From DASQEH01 sp963765725 (GTDB taxonomy: Bacteria; Actinomycetota; Actinomycetes; Propionibacteriales; Nocardioidaceae): a DNA stretch of 64,000 nucleotides. The notes under the pieces were generated by a model. That model saw only the letters and a list, made by a program, of their open reading frames with translations, did not search any database and was not told where the DNA came from. The DNA is taken from the NCBI GenBank assembly GCA_963765725.1, contig CAVXXI010000003.1:1550001-1614000 (forward strand), in the 5' to 3' direction. Below are positions 8,632-17,380 of the stretch, one piece after another. Position 1 is the first letter of the stretch, and each line of letters opens with the position of its first letter. The position numbers were made by a program, and so were the translations under genes.

Positions 8632-9675
8632 CTACTTGACGGTGAAGACCTTGTCATCGTCGTCCCCGAGGTCGGGGCGCCCACCCGCCGCACTGGGCTC
8701 GAAGGCGCGGAAGGTGTACGTGCCGGCCGCGAGCCGACCCAGCCGCACCGGGACCGACGTCCACGTGCCCTGACTCGCCGTCACGTAGCCAGACGCGACC
8801 TTCGTCCCCGTGTCGTCCAGCAGCTGCCACCCGACGTTGCCCTCGAACGTGTTGCCGGAGACCCGGACCGTGACCGGGTCGCGCAGCACCGCACCGTTGG
8901 CGAGGTCGTCGATGCTGACCGGCGCCCGCAGGCTCGTCCACGGCAGGGCGCGGGTCGATGCGCTCGTGTACAGCACGAGGCTGAGCGGGTGCCCGTTGTA
9001 CGTGAACCGCGCCTTCCCGCGGATTCCGGCCGTCTCCAGCAGAGCCTGGACGGCGACGGTGCGACTGGGGTCGAACGGCACCGGTCGCGGCTTCGTGCCC
9101 AGATCGGCGCTCCCCCTCAGCCCGATCGTCGTGACACCGTGCGAGGTCACGATCGATGTCACGTCGACGTGCTTCGTCGGCCACCCGGTCCGGTAGTCGG
9201 GGTCGCGCGGCGTCGCCGTCAGGAACTCGTGCGCGGCGGCGACATCGGCTGGCTGTGAGCTCTCGACCGTGCGGCTCTCGGTGTACAGGTACGGCGGCTG
9301 GCTGGGGTCGCTTCGAGGCGGGCCGACGTAGTACATGGTGAGCTGAACCCGCGCCGACGGGCTAGGAGTTGGCGGCGTCGACTGCTTGACCGCCCTATTG
9401 GGCGTACCGGTTCCCCCTGGCTTGTCGGCCAACGGACTGCCACCCGGCGTCCCGGACGAGCTGAGGAGTACCACCGCGGTGACGACGGCAGCGGTGGCGA
9501 CAGCCGCGCCGCCCGTGACGAGCATCCAGCGCGACCTGCCGCTTCGGCGCGCTCCAGTCGCAGTACGCCGCTGAATGGCCTCCAAGCCCCCCGCTGACGG
9601 CTCGACGCGTGCCGCCTCCTCGGCCAGTGCCAAGGCAAGGCGCCGGGCGGTCGGGTCGTCGTCGTACTCGGTCAT
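8632..9675 (-). CDS. Membrane-anchored GerMN/Gmad2-like protein, sigma-factor partner
   Basis: 347 aa. The N-terminus is cytoplasmic and acidic (residues 1-48), followed by one membrane helix (about 50-70, MLVTGGAAVATAAVVTAVVLL), a Ser/Pro/Thr-rich linker (75-100), a GerMN-like domain (about 105-225; QLTMYYVG, HEFLTATPRDPDYRTGWP) and a C-terminal Gmad2-like Ig fold (about 240-345; PVSIDDLANGAVLRDPVTVRVSGNTFEGNVGWQLLDDTG). It overlaps the sigma-factor gene upstream by 4 bp (ATGA), so the two are translated together. By analogy with sigma/anti-sigma operons the cytoplasmic tail may hold the sigma factor and the outer domains may sense a ligand; that is an inference. No zinc-binding HxxxCxxC motif is visible. 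Confidence 0.78.
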   Translation of the reverse strand: MTEYDDDPTARRLALALAEEAARVEPSAGGLEAIQRRTATGARRSGRSRWMLVTGGAAVATAAVVTAVVLLSSSGTPGGSPLADKPGGTGTPNRAVKQSTPPTPSPSARVQLTMYYVGPPRSDPSQPPYLYTESRTVESSQPADVAAAHEFLTATPRDPDYRTGWPTKHVDVTSIVTSHGVTTIGLRGSADLGTKPRPVPFDPSRTVAVQALLETAGIRGKARFTYNGHPLSLVLYTSASTRALPWTSLRAPVSIDDLANGAVLRDPVTVRVSGNTFEGNVGWQLLDDTGTKVASGYVTASQGTWTSVPVRLGRLAAGTYTFRAFEPSAAGGRPDLGDDDDKVFTVK

Positions 9676-10241
9676 GAGATGTCCTCGAAAGCCGCTCGCA
9701 GGGAGTGCAGGCCGCGCGACGCGTGGCTCTTGACCGTGCCGTCGCTGATCCCCAGCACGGTCGCGATGTCGTGCTCGGTCAGGTCGGAGTAGTACCGCAG
9801 CACGAGGACCTCGCGCTGCCGCTGCGGCAATGCGTACAGGGCTCGCATCATCTCGGCCCGGGACTCTCCGACCAGCGCGCCCTGCTCGGCACTCGCTTCC
9901 GCTCGGTGTACGTCGCCCGCGCTCCGCTCGCTGAGCAGGTGCCGGTCGCCTACGTCGTGGTGGCGGTGAGCCGAACGAGCCGCGTTGACGACCGACCTCC
10001 GCAGGTACCCCAGGGCCTTCTGCGGCTCGCGCAGTCGCCCCCACCGGCCGTGCATGGCCACGAACGCGTCCTGCACGATCTCCTCGGCCTCCCCGCTGTG
10101 GCGTACGAGCATCGCTGCGAGCCGGACCAACGACGCGTAATGCGCGGCGTACAGCACGGTCACGGCGTCGTCCGCCTCCCACCGCTCTGCAGGCGCCATG
10201 GCCGTCCCCCTTCTGGCGGGAGCCACCGGTAGCGTGGTCAT
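9672..10241 (-). CDS. SigE-family (ECF-type) RNA polymerase sigma factor
   Basis: 189-residue sigma-70 factor with only regions 2 and 4. Region 2 spans about residues 25-95 (LYAAHYASLVRLAAMLVRHSGEAEEIVQDAFVAMH in parts: HSGEAEEIVQDAFVAM, ALGYLRRSVVNAARS). Region 4 spans about 130-182 (ALPQRQREVLVLRYYSDLTEHDIATVLGIS; GTVKSHASRGLHSLR). The SAHRHHD segment follows region 2. An alternative ATG at 10199 (MAPAERWEADD) is possible. It is translationally coupled to the membrane protein downstream and diverges from the HIT gene. The target regulon cannot be deduced. Confidence 0.9.
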   Translation of the reverse strand: MTTLPVAPARRGTAMAPAERWEADDAVTVLYAAHYASLVRLAAMLVRHSGEAEEIVQDAFVAMHGRWGRLREPQKALGYLRRSVVNAARSAHRHHDVGDRHLLSERSAGDVHRAEASAEQGALVGESRAEMMRALYALPQRQREVLVLRYYSDLTEHDIATVLGISDGTVKSHASRGLHSLRAAFEDIS

Positions 10242-10343
10242 GCCTCAGACACGCCCAGCCCGGGCCAGAGGTTTACATGATCGCCCACGCGAGGTGGCAC
10301 GGACGTACGCGACACCGGCCGACGAGCGAAACGGAGACCGCTG

Positions 10344-10691
10344 ATGACCCACAAGGACTGCCTGTTCTGCGCCATCCTCGCTGGGGACGTCCCCGCCGAC
10401 CGCGTAGCCGAGACGGATCTCGCGCTTGCCTTCCGTGACATCACGCCACAGGCTCCGACCCACCTCCTGGTCATCCCGAAGGTGCACACGCCGACGCTGC
10501 CGGAGCTTGCCGACGAGCACCCCGACCACGCCATCGGGGTCCTCACTCTGGCCCGGCAGGCCGCCGAGCAGGAGGGCGTCGGCGACGGGTACCGGCTCGT
10601 CTGCAACAACGGTGCGGCGGCCCAGCAGACGGTCTTCCACGCCCACGTCCACGTCCTCGGCGGTCGCGAGTTCCGCTGGCCGCCCGGCTGA
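10344..10691 (+). CDS. HIT family (HINT-type) nucleotide hydrolase
   Basis: 115-residue histidine-triad protein, probably a purine nucleoside phosphoramidase of the HINT group. CLFCAIL at 6-12 is the usual N-terminal zinc-type CxxC, and the catalytic triad is H99-A-H101-V-H103 (QTVFHAHVHVLGG), ending in W-PPG as in HINT proteins. The ATG is preceded by GGAG 8 bp upstream. phoH follows in the same direction 76 bp downstream, the order usual in actinobacteria. Confidence 0.93.
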   Translation: MTHKDCLFCAILAGDVPADRVAETDLALAFRDITPQAPTHLLVIPKVHTPTLPELADEHPDHAIGVLTLARQAAEQEGVGDGYRLVCNNGAAAQQTVFHAHVHVLGGREFRWPPG

Positions 10692-10767
10692 GCCCGCGGC
10701 CCGCCCGGGCAGGCGGCGAGCGATTCGGGTGGGCGCTGTCGGGGCGAGGCCGTACGCTGGTCGCAAC

Positions 10768-11768
<1,001 letters not shown>

Positions 11769-11772
<4 letters not shown>

Positions 11773-12239
11773 GCGTCGAGGTACTCAACGAGTCGGGCGT
11801 CGACCTCGATGTCACGCAGTTCGTCCGGCTGGCCCGCTTCACGCTGCGGCGGATGCGCGTGCACCCCGAGGCAGAGCTGTGCCTGAAGCTCGTCGACGAG
11901 CCGACGATGACGGAGTTCAACTCCAAGTACATGGGCCACGAGGGGCCGACCGACGTGCTGTCGTTCCCGATGGACGAGCTGCGGCCCGGCCAGGACGGTG
12001 AGCTCGACGCCGACGGGATCCTCGGCGACATGCTGCTGTGCCCGCAGTACGCGTCGGGGCAAGCGGCGAGCTTCTCGCGTACCGCCGACGAGGAGATGCA
12101 CCTCCTGACCATCCACGGCATCCTCCACCTGCTCGGCTACGACCACGCCGAGCCGGAGGAGGAGCGCGAGATGTTCGCGTTGCAGGCGAGGCTGCTGGCC
12201 GAGTGGCAGGCCGTGAAGAGCGGTGACGACGTCGAATGA
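11769..12239 (+). CDS. ybeY: Endoribonuclease YbeY
   Basis: 156-residue zinc-dependent endoribonuclease for 16S rRNA 3'-end maturation and ribosome quality control. The metal triad H116-x3-H120-x5-H126 is intact in HGILHLLGYDHAEPEEEREM. The family signature PTDVLSFPMD is present near residue 59. The gene overlaps phoH and the following corC-type gene by 4 bp each. Confidence 0.96.
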
Positions 12240-13558
12240 CGTTCGCGGACATCGAGCTGATCGTCCTCGCTGTCGTCCTCGTCTTCCTGGCGGGGATCTT
12301 CGCGTGTGCCGAGACCGCGCTGTCGGGCATGTCGCGGGTCCGCGCCGACGAGCTGCTGCAGGAAGGACGAGGGGGAGCGGCACGGCTCGCGACGATCGTC
12401 GCCGACCCGCCCCGCTTCCTCAACACGGCGCTGCTTCTCGGCGTGCTCTTCGAGACGACGGGCGTCGTACTCGTCACGCTCGTCGTCATCGACCTGGTCA
12501 GCGCGGGCTGGCTCCAGGTCGTCATCGCCGTGGCCGTGATGGTGGTCGTGTCGTACATCGCGGTGGGCGTCGGCCCGCGCACCATCGGCCGCCGCCACCC
12601 GGAGCGGGTCGCCCTGCTGTCGGCGGCGCCGGTGTCGGTGCTTACCGCTGTACTGGGGCCGATCCCTCAGCTGCTCATCTTCATCGGCAACGTGATCACG
12701 CCCGGGAAGGGCTTCCGCGAGGGTCCGTTCGCCAGTGAGGCGGAGCTGCGCGACCTGGTCGACCAGGCCGCGTCCAGCCGGGTGATCGAGTCCAACGAGA
12801 GCCAGATGATCCACTCCGTGTTCGAGCTCGGGGACACCCTGGCCCGCGAGGTGATGGTGCCCCGTACGGACATGGTCTTCATCGAGCGGAACAAGACGTT
12901 GCGGCAGCTGATGTCGCTGGCGTTGCGCAGCGGCTTCTCCCGCATACCCGTGCTCGGCCGCGACCTCGACGACATCATCGGCGTCGCGTATCTCAAGGAC
13001 GTCACGAAGAGGGTCTTCGACAAGCACGAGGCCGAGACCACCGAGCGTGTCGACACGGTGCTCCGGCCGACGCTGTTCGTACCCGACTCCAAGCCGGCCG
13101 ACGAGCTGCTGCGCGACATGCAGGCACAGCGCACCCACGTCGCGATCGTGGTCGACGAGTACGGCGGCACCGCGGGCCTGGTCACGATCGAGGACCTGCT
13201 GGAGGAGATCGTCGGAGAGATCACCGACGAGTACGACAGCGAGCCGGCCCCGATCGAGCACCTCTCCGGAGGCGCGATACGCGTGAGCTCCCGGCTGGAC
13301 ATCGAGGAGCTCGGCGACCTGTTCGGGGTCCGCATCGAGGACGAAGACGTCGAGACGGTCGGCGGCCTGATGGCCAAGCACCTCGGCCGGGTGCCGATCC
13401 CTGGCGCCGAGGTGGTCTGCGAAGGGCTGCACTTCCAGGCGGAGTCGCTGGCCGGGCGCCGCAACAAGATCGTCACCGTCGTGGTGACCCCCGCCCGCGA
13501 CGGGACGGAGGATGCGCCTGCCGCTCAGGAGGACGCCGAGTCCGACGTCCTAGGGTGA
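12236..13558 (+). CDS. Hemolysin-family CBS/CorC membrane protein
   Basis: 440-residue protein with an N-terminal DUF21/CNNM membrane domain (about 1-185; hydrophobic segments at 3-24, 60-85 and 95-120), a CBS pair (about 205-335; REVMVPRTDMVFI, GFSRIPVLGRDLDDIIGVAYLKDV, VDEYGGTAGLVTIEDLLEEIVGEI in pieces) and a C-terminal CorC_HlyC domain (about 350-425; VGGLMAKHLGRVPIPG). Members are magnesium/cobalt efflux or homeostasis proteins; the old hemolysin name is historical. Its stop codon region contains a candidate promoter for the next gene. It lies between ybeY and era as in mycobacteria (Rv2366c position). Confidence 0.92.
   Translation: MTFADIELIVLAVVLVFLAGIFACAETALSGMSRVRADELLQEGRGGAARLATIVADPPRFLNTALLLGVLFETTGVVLVTLVVIDLVSAGWLQVVIAVAVMVVVSYIAVGVGPRTIGRRHPERVALLSAAPVSVLTAVLGPIPQLLIFIGNVITPGKGFREGPFASEAELRDLVDQAASSRVIESNESQMIHSVFELGDTLAREVMVPRTDMVFIERNKTLRQLMSLALRSGFSRIPVLGRDLDDIIGVAYLKDVTKRVFDKHEAETTERVDTVLRPTLFVPDSKPADELLRDMQAQRTHVAIVVDEYGGTAGLVTIEDLLEEIVGEITDEYDSEPAPIEHLSGGAIRVSSRLDIEELGDLFGVRIEDEDVETVGGLMAKHLGRVPIPGAEVVCEGLHFQAESLAGRRNKIVTVVVTPARDGTEDAPAAQEDAESDVLG
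13551..13556 (+). promoter_or_regulatory. -10-like TAGGGT before the cytidine-deaminase-like gene
   Basis: TAGGGT overlaps the end of the upstream gene (VLG-stop) and ends six bases before the ATG at 13563, matching the leaderless geometry found elsewhere in the window. It may be an internal promoter of the operon. No clear -35 is visible. Confidence 0.35.
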
Positions 13559-13562
13559 CTGC

Positions 13563-13922
13563 ATGCCCGCCGAGCCGTCTCCTGAGCTGACCGACCCCGA
13601 GGACGCCAAGCTCCTCACGCTGGCCCGCGCGAACCGCGCCCGCGCCCGGTCGGCGGAGGGTGCCGCCGTCCGCGACACCGACGGGCGCACCTACAGCGCG
13701 GCCGGAGTCGACCTGCCGTCGCTGCAGCTGTCGGCCCTGCAGGTCGCGGTCGCGATGGCGGTGAGCAGCGGTGTCACGGGACTAGAGGCGGCCGTCGTGG
13801 TGAGCGACGTCGTGACGATCGCCGACGCCGGCGTCGGCGTGGTGCGCGACTTCGCCGGCGAGGGTGTGCCGGTCTACCGTGCCGACGCCTCCGGGCAGGT
13901 GCTCGACTGCGTGCTGACGTGA
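13563..13922 (+). CDS. Degenerate cytidine-deaminase-like protein
   Basis: 119 aa, in the position of mycobacterial Rv2365c between the CorC-type gene and era. The fold pattern of small cytidine deaminases can be followed (LARANRARARSAEGAAVRDTDGRTYSAAGVDLPSLQLSALQVAVAMAVSSG in parts), but the catalytic C/H-A-E is replaced by S-A-L-Q and no PCxxC zinc motif follows. It is therefore unlikely to be an active deaminase. Its role is unknown. It overlaps the next gene by 4 bp. The family assignment rests on synteny and general sequence character. Confidence 0.8.
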   Translation: MPAEPSPELTDPEDAKLLTLARANRARARSAEGAAVRDTDGRTYSAAGVDLPSLQLSALQVAVAMAVSSGVTGLEAAVVVSDVVTIADAGVGVVRDFAGEGVPVYRADASGQVLDCVLT

Positions 13923-15016
13923 GCGGCAGGGAGCACACGGGAACGCTGTACGTGGTCGGCGGGGCGGCGTTGTTCGGCACGATCGGCACCGCCCGGCTGC
14001 TGGGGCCGTCGGCTCCGGAGACGTCGGTGGCGTCGGTACGCCTCGCGATCGCGGCCGTACTGCTGCTGGCGTTGGCCTCGCGGCACGGCCTGAGCTCGTT
14101 GGGAGCGGCGTGGCGACTGGGTCCGGTGTGGGTAGCCGGGCTGGCGCAGGCGGCCTTCAACGTCACGTTCCTGTCGGCCGTCACCCAGGCGGGGGTCGCC
14201 GTGGGGACGCTCGTCGCGATCGGCTGTACGCCCATCCTGACCGGGCTGCTGTCGCGCCACATCACCCGCGCGTGGGTCGGCGCAACGGCCATGGCGATCA
14301 CGGGCCTGGTGCTGCTGCTGAGCCAGGGGCTCGGTGACGAGGTCTCGATCGCCGGGCTGGCCTGGTCGCTGGGCGCGTCGCTGTGCTATGCGACCTACAT
14401 CACGGCGAGCACAGCTCTGGCGCCGTCGGAGCTCAAGATGGAGACGAAGCTGACCGCGATCTTCGTGATCGCCGCCGTCTGCCTGTCACCGGCTCTGGTC
14501 CTGTCGCCGCCGACCTGGCTGGCGAGCGGGTCCGGGGTCGCGATGGTGCTGTACCTCGCCGTGGCGACGAACGTGATGGCGTACAGCCTGTTCAACCGCG
14601 GGCTGCGTACGGTCGCCCCCGGCACCGCGGCGACCCTCGCGCTGACCGAGCCGCTCATCGCTGCCGTGCTGGGTGTGGTGGTGCTGGGGGAGCGGTTGTC
14701 GGCGCTGAGCTGGCTCGGGGCTGCTGTCGTGCTCGTGGCGTTGTTCGTGATGATCCGCGTGGCCGGCGCCCCGGCGCCCGTACGCCCCCCCGTGTCGAGT
14801 GGGCGCAAAAGTGCGGCCGAGCGGGCAGAGATGTCGCCTCGAGCGGGCGAGAATGTCGCGCCGAGCGGGCGCAAGAGTGGAGCCGAGCGGGCGGAAATGT
14901 CGCCTCGAGCGGGCGAGAATGTCGTGTCGAGTGGGCGCAAGAGCGGGGCCGAGCGGGCAGAGATGTCGCCTCGAGCGGCCGAGAATGTCCGCGACAGTCG
15001 GGAGACCTACACGTGA
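13919..15016 (+). CDS. EamA/DMT-family transporter with repeat-encoded C-terminal tail
   Basis: 365 aa. Residues 1-290 are a ten-helix drug/metabolite transporter with two EamA repeats; the second includes GTAATLALTEPLIAAVLGVVVLGE in parts (AATLALTEPLIAAVLG), typical of DMT exporters. From residue about 292 the frame enters nine 22-nt family B repeats that encode three copies of a 22-residue unit (SGRKS-AERAEMSPRA-EN). The tail is hydrophilic and charged and would lie outside the membrane. The stop overlaps the era start by 4 bp (GTGA), so translation through the repeats is needed for coupling to era. Substrate unknown. Confidence 0.9.
   Translation: MSGREHTGTLYVVGGAALFGTIGTARLLGPSAPETSVASVRLAIAAVLLLALASRHGLSSLGAAWRLGPVWVAGLAQAAFNVTFLSAVTQAGVAVGTLVAIGCTPILTGLLSRHITRAWVGATAMAITGLVLLLSQGLGDEVSIAGLAWSLGASLCYATYITASTALAPSELKMETKLTAIFVIAAVCLSPALVLSPPTWLASGSGVAMVLYLAVATNVMAYSLFNRGLRTVAPGTAATLALTEPLIAAVLGVVVLGERLSALSWLGAAVVLVALFVMIRVAGAPAPVRPPVSSGRKSAAERAEMSPRAGENVAPSGRKSGAERAEMSPRAGENVVSSGRKSGAERAEMSPRAAENVRDSRETYT
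14794..14990 (+). repeat. Family B tandem repeat inside eamA (nine 22-nt units)
   Basis: Units start at 14794, 14816, 14838, 14860, 14882, 14904, 14926, 14948 and 14970 (last one base short). Cores are (G/C)(T/C)CGAG(C/T)GGGC followed by GCAAAAGTG-, AGAGATGTC- or GAGAATGTC-type ends. They form a 66-nt higher-order repeat (three sub-types in fixed order, three times), which is a multiple of three and so keeps the frame open. Confidence 0.95.
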
Positions 15017-15942
15017 CCGCGCAGTCGGAGCCGTACCGGAGCGGGTTCGCGAGTCTGGTGGGCCGTCCGAATGCCGGCAAGTCCACGCTGACCAACGCGC
15101 TCGTGGGCAGCAAGATCGCCATCACGTCGTCGCGACCGCAGACGACGCGCCATGCCATCCGAGGCATCGTGCACCGCCCCGACGCCCAGCTCGTCCTCGT
15201 CGACACGCCGGGACTGCACAAGCCGCGGACCCTGCTGGGCGAGCGGCTCAACGACCTGGTCCGCTCGACCTGGGCCGAGGTCGACGTGGTGGTGGTGTGC
15301 CTGCCGGCCGACGAGCAGATCGGCTCCGGCGACCGGTTCCTCGTCACCGAGCTCGTGAAGGTGGGGCGCACTCCGAAGGTGGCCGTTGCGACCAAGAGCG
15401 ACCTCGTGTCGCCGGACCGGATGGCGTCACACCTGATGTCCATCAGCTCACTGGGCGACGCGACGGGGGTCGAGTGGGCGGAGATCGTACCGGTCTCCGC
15501 GCTCGACGGGAGCCAGGTGTCGCTGCTTCAGGACCTCCTCGTGGCGCAGCTTCCGGAGGGTACGCCGCTGTACCCCGACGGGGAGCTCACCGACGAGCCT
15601 GAGGCGACGCTGGTTGCGGAGCTGATCCGGGAGGCTGCGCTGGAGGGCGTACGCGACGAGCTGCCGCACTCGATCGCCGTCGTGGTCGAGGAGATGGGGC
15701 TCCGAGAGGGCCGTTCACGCGACCGGGCGCTGCTCGAGATCCACGCCGACCTGTACATCGAGCGGCCGAGCCAGAAGGCCATCGTGATCGGGCGCGGAGG
15801 GTCGCGACTAAAGGACGTCGGGTCAGCCGCGCGCCAGCAGATCGAAGCGCTGTTGGGTACGCCCGTGTACCTCGACCTGCGCGTCAAAGTGGCCAAGAAC
15901 TGGCAGCGCGACCCCAGGCAGCTTCGTCGCCTCGGCTTCTGA
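15013..15942 (+). CDS. era: GTPase Era
   Basis: 309-residue Ras-like GTPase with a KH domain that binds the 3' end of 16S rRNA and helps 30S assembly. G1 GRPNAGKS at 17-24, G3 DTPGLHK near 63, G4 TKSD near 123, G5 SALDG near 158; the C-terminal KH domain is marked by IVIGRGGSRLKDVGSAARQQI and ends VKVAKNWQRDPRQLRRLGF, the usual Era terminus. The GTG at 15013 is chosen because it overlaps the preceding stop and gives the normal N-terminus. Synteny with phoH-ybeY supports a ribosome-assembly operon. Confidence 0.97.
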   Translation: MTAQSEPYRSGFASLVGRPNAGKSTLTNALVGSKIAITSSRPQTTRHAIRGIVHRPDAQLVLVDTPGLHKPRTLLGERLNDLVRSTWAEVDVVVVCLPADEQIGSGDRFLVTELVKVGRTPKVAVATKSDLVSPDRMASHLMSISSLGDATGVEWAEIVPVSALDGSQVSLLQDLLVAQLPEGTPLYPDGELTDEPEATLVAELIREAALEGVRDELPHSIAVVVEEMGLREGRSRDRALLEIHADLYIERPSQKAIVIGRGGSRLKDVGSAARQQIEALLGTPVYLDLRVKVAKNWQRDPRQLRRLGF

Positions 15943-15954
15943 TCAGCGCTCGCC

Positions 15955-16020
15955 GGCTGGATTCTCGCCCGGTCGAGCGCGCATTTGCGCCCGGTCGACC
16001 GGTCATATGCGCCCGCTCGA
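15955..16020 (-). repeat. Family B repeat, three 22-nt units, between convergent genes
   Basis: Units at 15955-15976, 15977-15998 and 15999-16020. On the minus strand they read TCGAGCGGGCGCATATGAC- and similar. They start 13 bp after the era stop and end 14 bp before the stop of the convergent lipoprotein gene, so they fill the whole intergenic space. Confidence 0.9.
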
Positions 16021-16033
16021 CAGGGGCTACGGG

Positions 16034-16909
16034 TCAGGAGTTGGTCTGGTTCCAGCAGTAGCCGAACCGCTGACCCGCCGCCCAATCGGTGGTCGAGGGG
16101 TACGTCCAGCTGTACGTGAAGCCGCTCTTCACGCCCAACTTTTTCGCGACCAGCTTCTTGCACCGCTGGGTACCCAGGTTGACCGTCGCGTTCACACCCG
16201 GGTACGGAGCGGTTGCGCCTCCCAGCCGGATGGCGGCAAGCGCCCGGTACTCATGTGGCTCCGAGCACATCAGCAGCCGTGACACACCGGGCTTGCCCTT
16301 CGAGCAGACGCCATACGTTGTCAACGCGCTGGGCGAGTCCAGGAACCCCTGGAGCTTCGCAGGCAAGGGAGCGAGCGTCCGCGCTGTCTTCAGGGCGACC
16401 ACGTCACATCGGACCCAGCGGGCGCCAAGGTGGAAGCCGACCTGGCGCGGAAGGAAGTACGTGACCGACAGCCGCGCCAGCGCGCGCGTCGCGTCGTTTC
16501 CCCCGACGAACCTCCGGAAGGCGGCGTGACACCTGTCTGCCGCTGCGCTCTGTATCGCGTCGTTCTGGATGCTCACGCCTGGGAAGGCGATCCGGCTGGG
16601 AAGCTGCTCGACTGCGAACGTGTACGCCGTATGCGTGGAGCTGCAAGGGACCGGCTGCGTGCCGTTGAAGAAGACTGCGACGTCGCTGTAGGCGAGGTCG
16701 CGGCACTGGGCGACCGGCGGTGCCGGAGGCGGCTGCTTGGCGGGGTGAGTCGCCGGCGCGGTGCTCGTCACGGCGCTCGACGCGGTCGTGGTGGCCGTTG
16801 ACGTTGATGCGGCGTTGTCATGGGAGCCGCTGCAGCCGCTCACCAGCAGCCCGACGCTGGTGAGCAGCAGGACGGCAGCGGGCGTCCTGCGGGTACGGGC
16901 TCTGAACAT
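16034..16909 (-). CDS. Septum-formation-family lipoprotein
   Basis: 291-residue predicted lipoprotein. Signal peptide MFRARTRRTPAAVLLLTSVGLLVSGC (given in parts) with lipobox LVSGC; a Ser/Thr/Ala/Pro-rich linker (about 30-65); then an extracellular domain with six or more cysteines (CRDLAYSDVAVFFNGT, PCSSTHTAYTF, RCHAAFRRFVGG, VRCDVVAL, GVCSKGKPGVSRLLMCSEPHEYRA, RCKKLVAKKLG, YCWNQ). The CSxxHxYxxF and CSEPHEYR motifs, each a Cys followed by a His, are typical of the Septum_form (PF13845-like) family. The ATG at 16909 is preferred over the GTG at 16918 because of a TACAGT box seven bases upstream. Function is inferred only from the family. Confidence 0.8.
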   Translation of the reverse strand: MFRARTRRTPAAVLLLTSVGLLVSGCSGSHDNAASTSTATTTASSAVTSTAPATHPAKQPPPAPPVAQCRDLAYSDVAVFFNGTQPVPCSSTHTAYTFAVEQLPSRIAFPGVSIQNDAIQSAAADRCHAAFRRFVGGNDATRALARLSVTYFLPRQVGFHLGARWVRCDVVALKTARTLAPLPAKLQGFLDSPSALTTYGVCSKGKPGVSRLLMCSEPHEYRALAAIRLGGATAPYPGVNATVNLGTQRCKKLVAKKLGVKSGFTYSWTYPSTTDWAAGQRFGYCWNQTNS

Positions 16910-17146
16910 CGCGACCACTGTAGGCGAGTGACGAGCCCGATCCCCGTCGCCACGTCGTCTTCGGCCCTCTTCGCCGTGACGTCACCCACGGTCCAGTTCT
17001 GCCGGCGTGTCTCGCACCTATTGACGTCACAGCGCGCGTACGACGTTCGACACGTCAGGTCTGCCTGTTCGCCGCACTGCCGCTTGTTCGATGGGACACA
17101 TCGCGGCGGTCCGCGTACAGGTGCACCGGGCACGCCAACTGCTCGA

Positions 17147-17234
17147 CCGCACTTTTGCGCCCGCTCGACCGCACTTTTGCGCCCGCTCGACCGGACATTT
17201 GCGCCCGCTCGACCGGACATTTGCGCCCGCTCGG
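17147..17234 (-). repeat. Family B repeat, four 22-nt units, upstream of leuA
   Basis: Units at 17147, 17169, 17191 and 17213, ending 17234; on the plus strand CCGCACTTTTGCGCCCGC or CCGGACATTTGCGCCCGC plus TCGA/TCGG. They lie in the 375-bp divergent gap between the lipoprotein gene and the leuA leader. The rest of that gap (16919-17146) shows no gene. Confidence 0.93.
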
Positions 17235-17258
17235 CGAGAGGGGGAGAGCGTCCGACCC

Positions 17259-17284
17259 GGCCCAGGTGCTAGCCTGACTGGGCC
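17259..17284. promoter_or_regulatory. Inverted repeat and -10-like box before the leuA leader peptide
   Basis: GGCCCAG, twelve bases, CTGGGCC, ending one base before the leader ATG; the inner part CAGG-TGCTAG-CCTG is also palindromic. TGCTAGCCT inside it resembles an extended -10 (TAGCCT). It could be an operator for a leucine regulator or a hairpin at the 5' end of the leader RNA. Confidence 0.45.
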
Positions 17285-17338
17285 ATGATGCTCAGCTCGC
17301 GCGCGCTCCTTCTTAGTCGCCGCGGCGAGGTTCGCTAA
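17285..17338 (+). CDS. leuA leader peptide (17 aa)
   Basis: MMLSSRALLLSRRGEVR, stop TAA, with four leucine codons of which three are consecutive (CTC CTT CTT) near the middle. It sits 71 bp before leuA and is followed by a strong stem-loop, the layout of a leucine attenuator: when charged tRNA-Leu is scarce the ribosome would stall on the Leu run and block terminator formation. The codons overlap a palindrome TCGCCGCGGCGA (17317-17328) that could be the competing structure. Short leader ORFs before leuA are known in actinobacteria. Confidence 0.75.
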   Translation: MMLSSRALLLSRRGEVR

Positions 17339-17348
17339 GCCGGACCCC

Positions 17349-17380
17349 TCGTCGCGGAGTTGGTGCTGCTCCGGCGACGA
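17349..17380 (+). terminator. Attenuator stem-loop before leuA
   Basis: TCGTCGCGGAG pairs with CTCCGGCGACGA (one bulged C) around a 9-nt loop. It starts 11 bp after the leader-peptide stop. The downstream CTCTCTTTACTG has only a short U run, as is common for actinobacterial attenuators. Confidence 0.65.
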
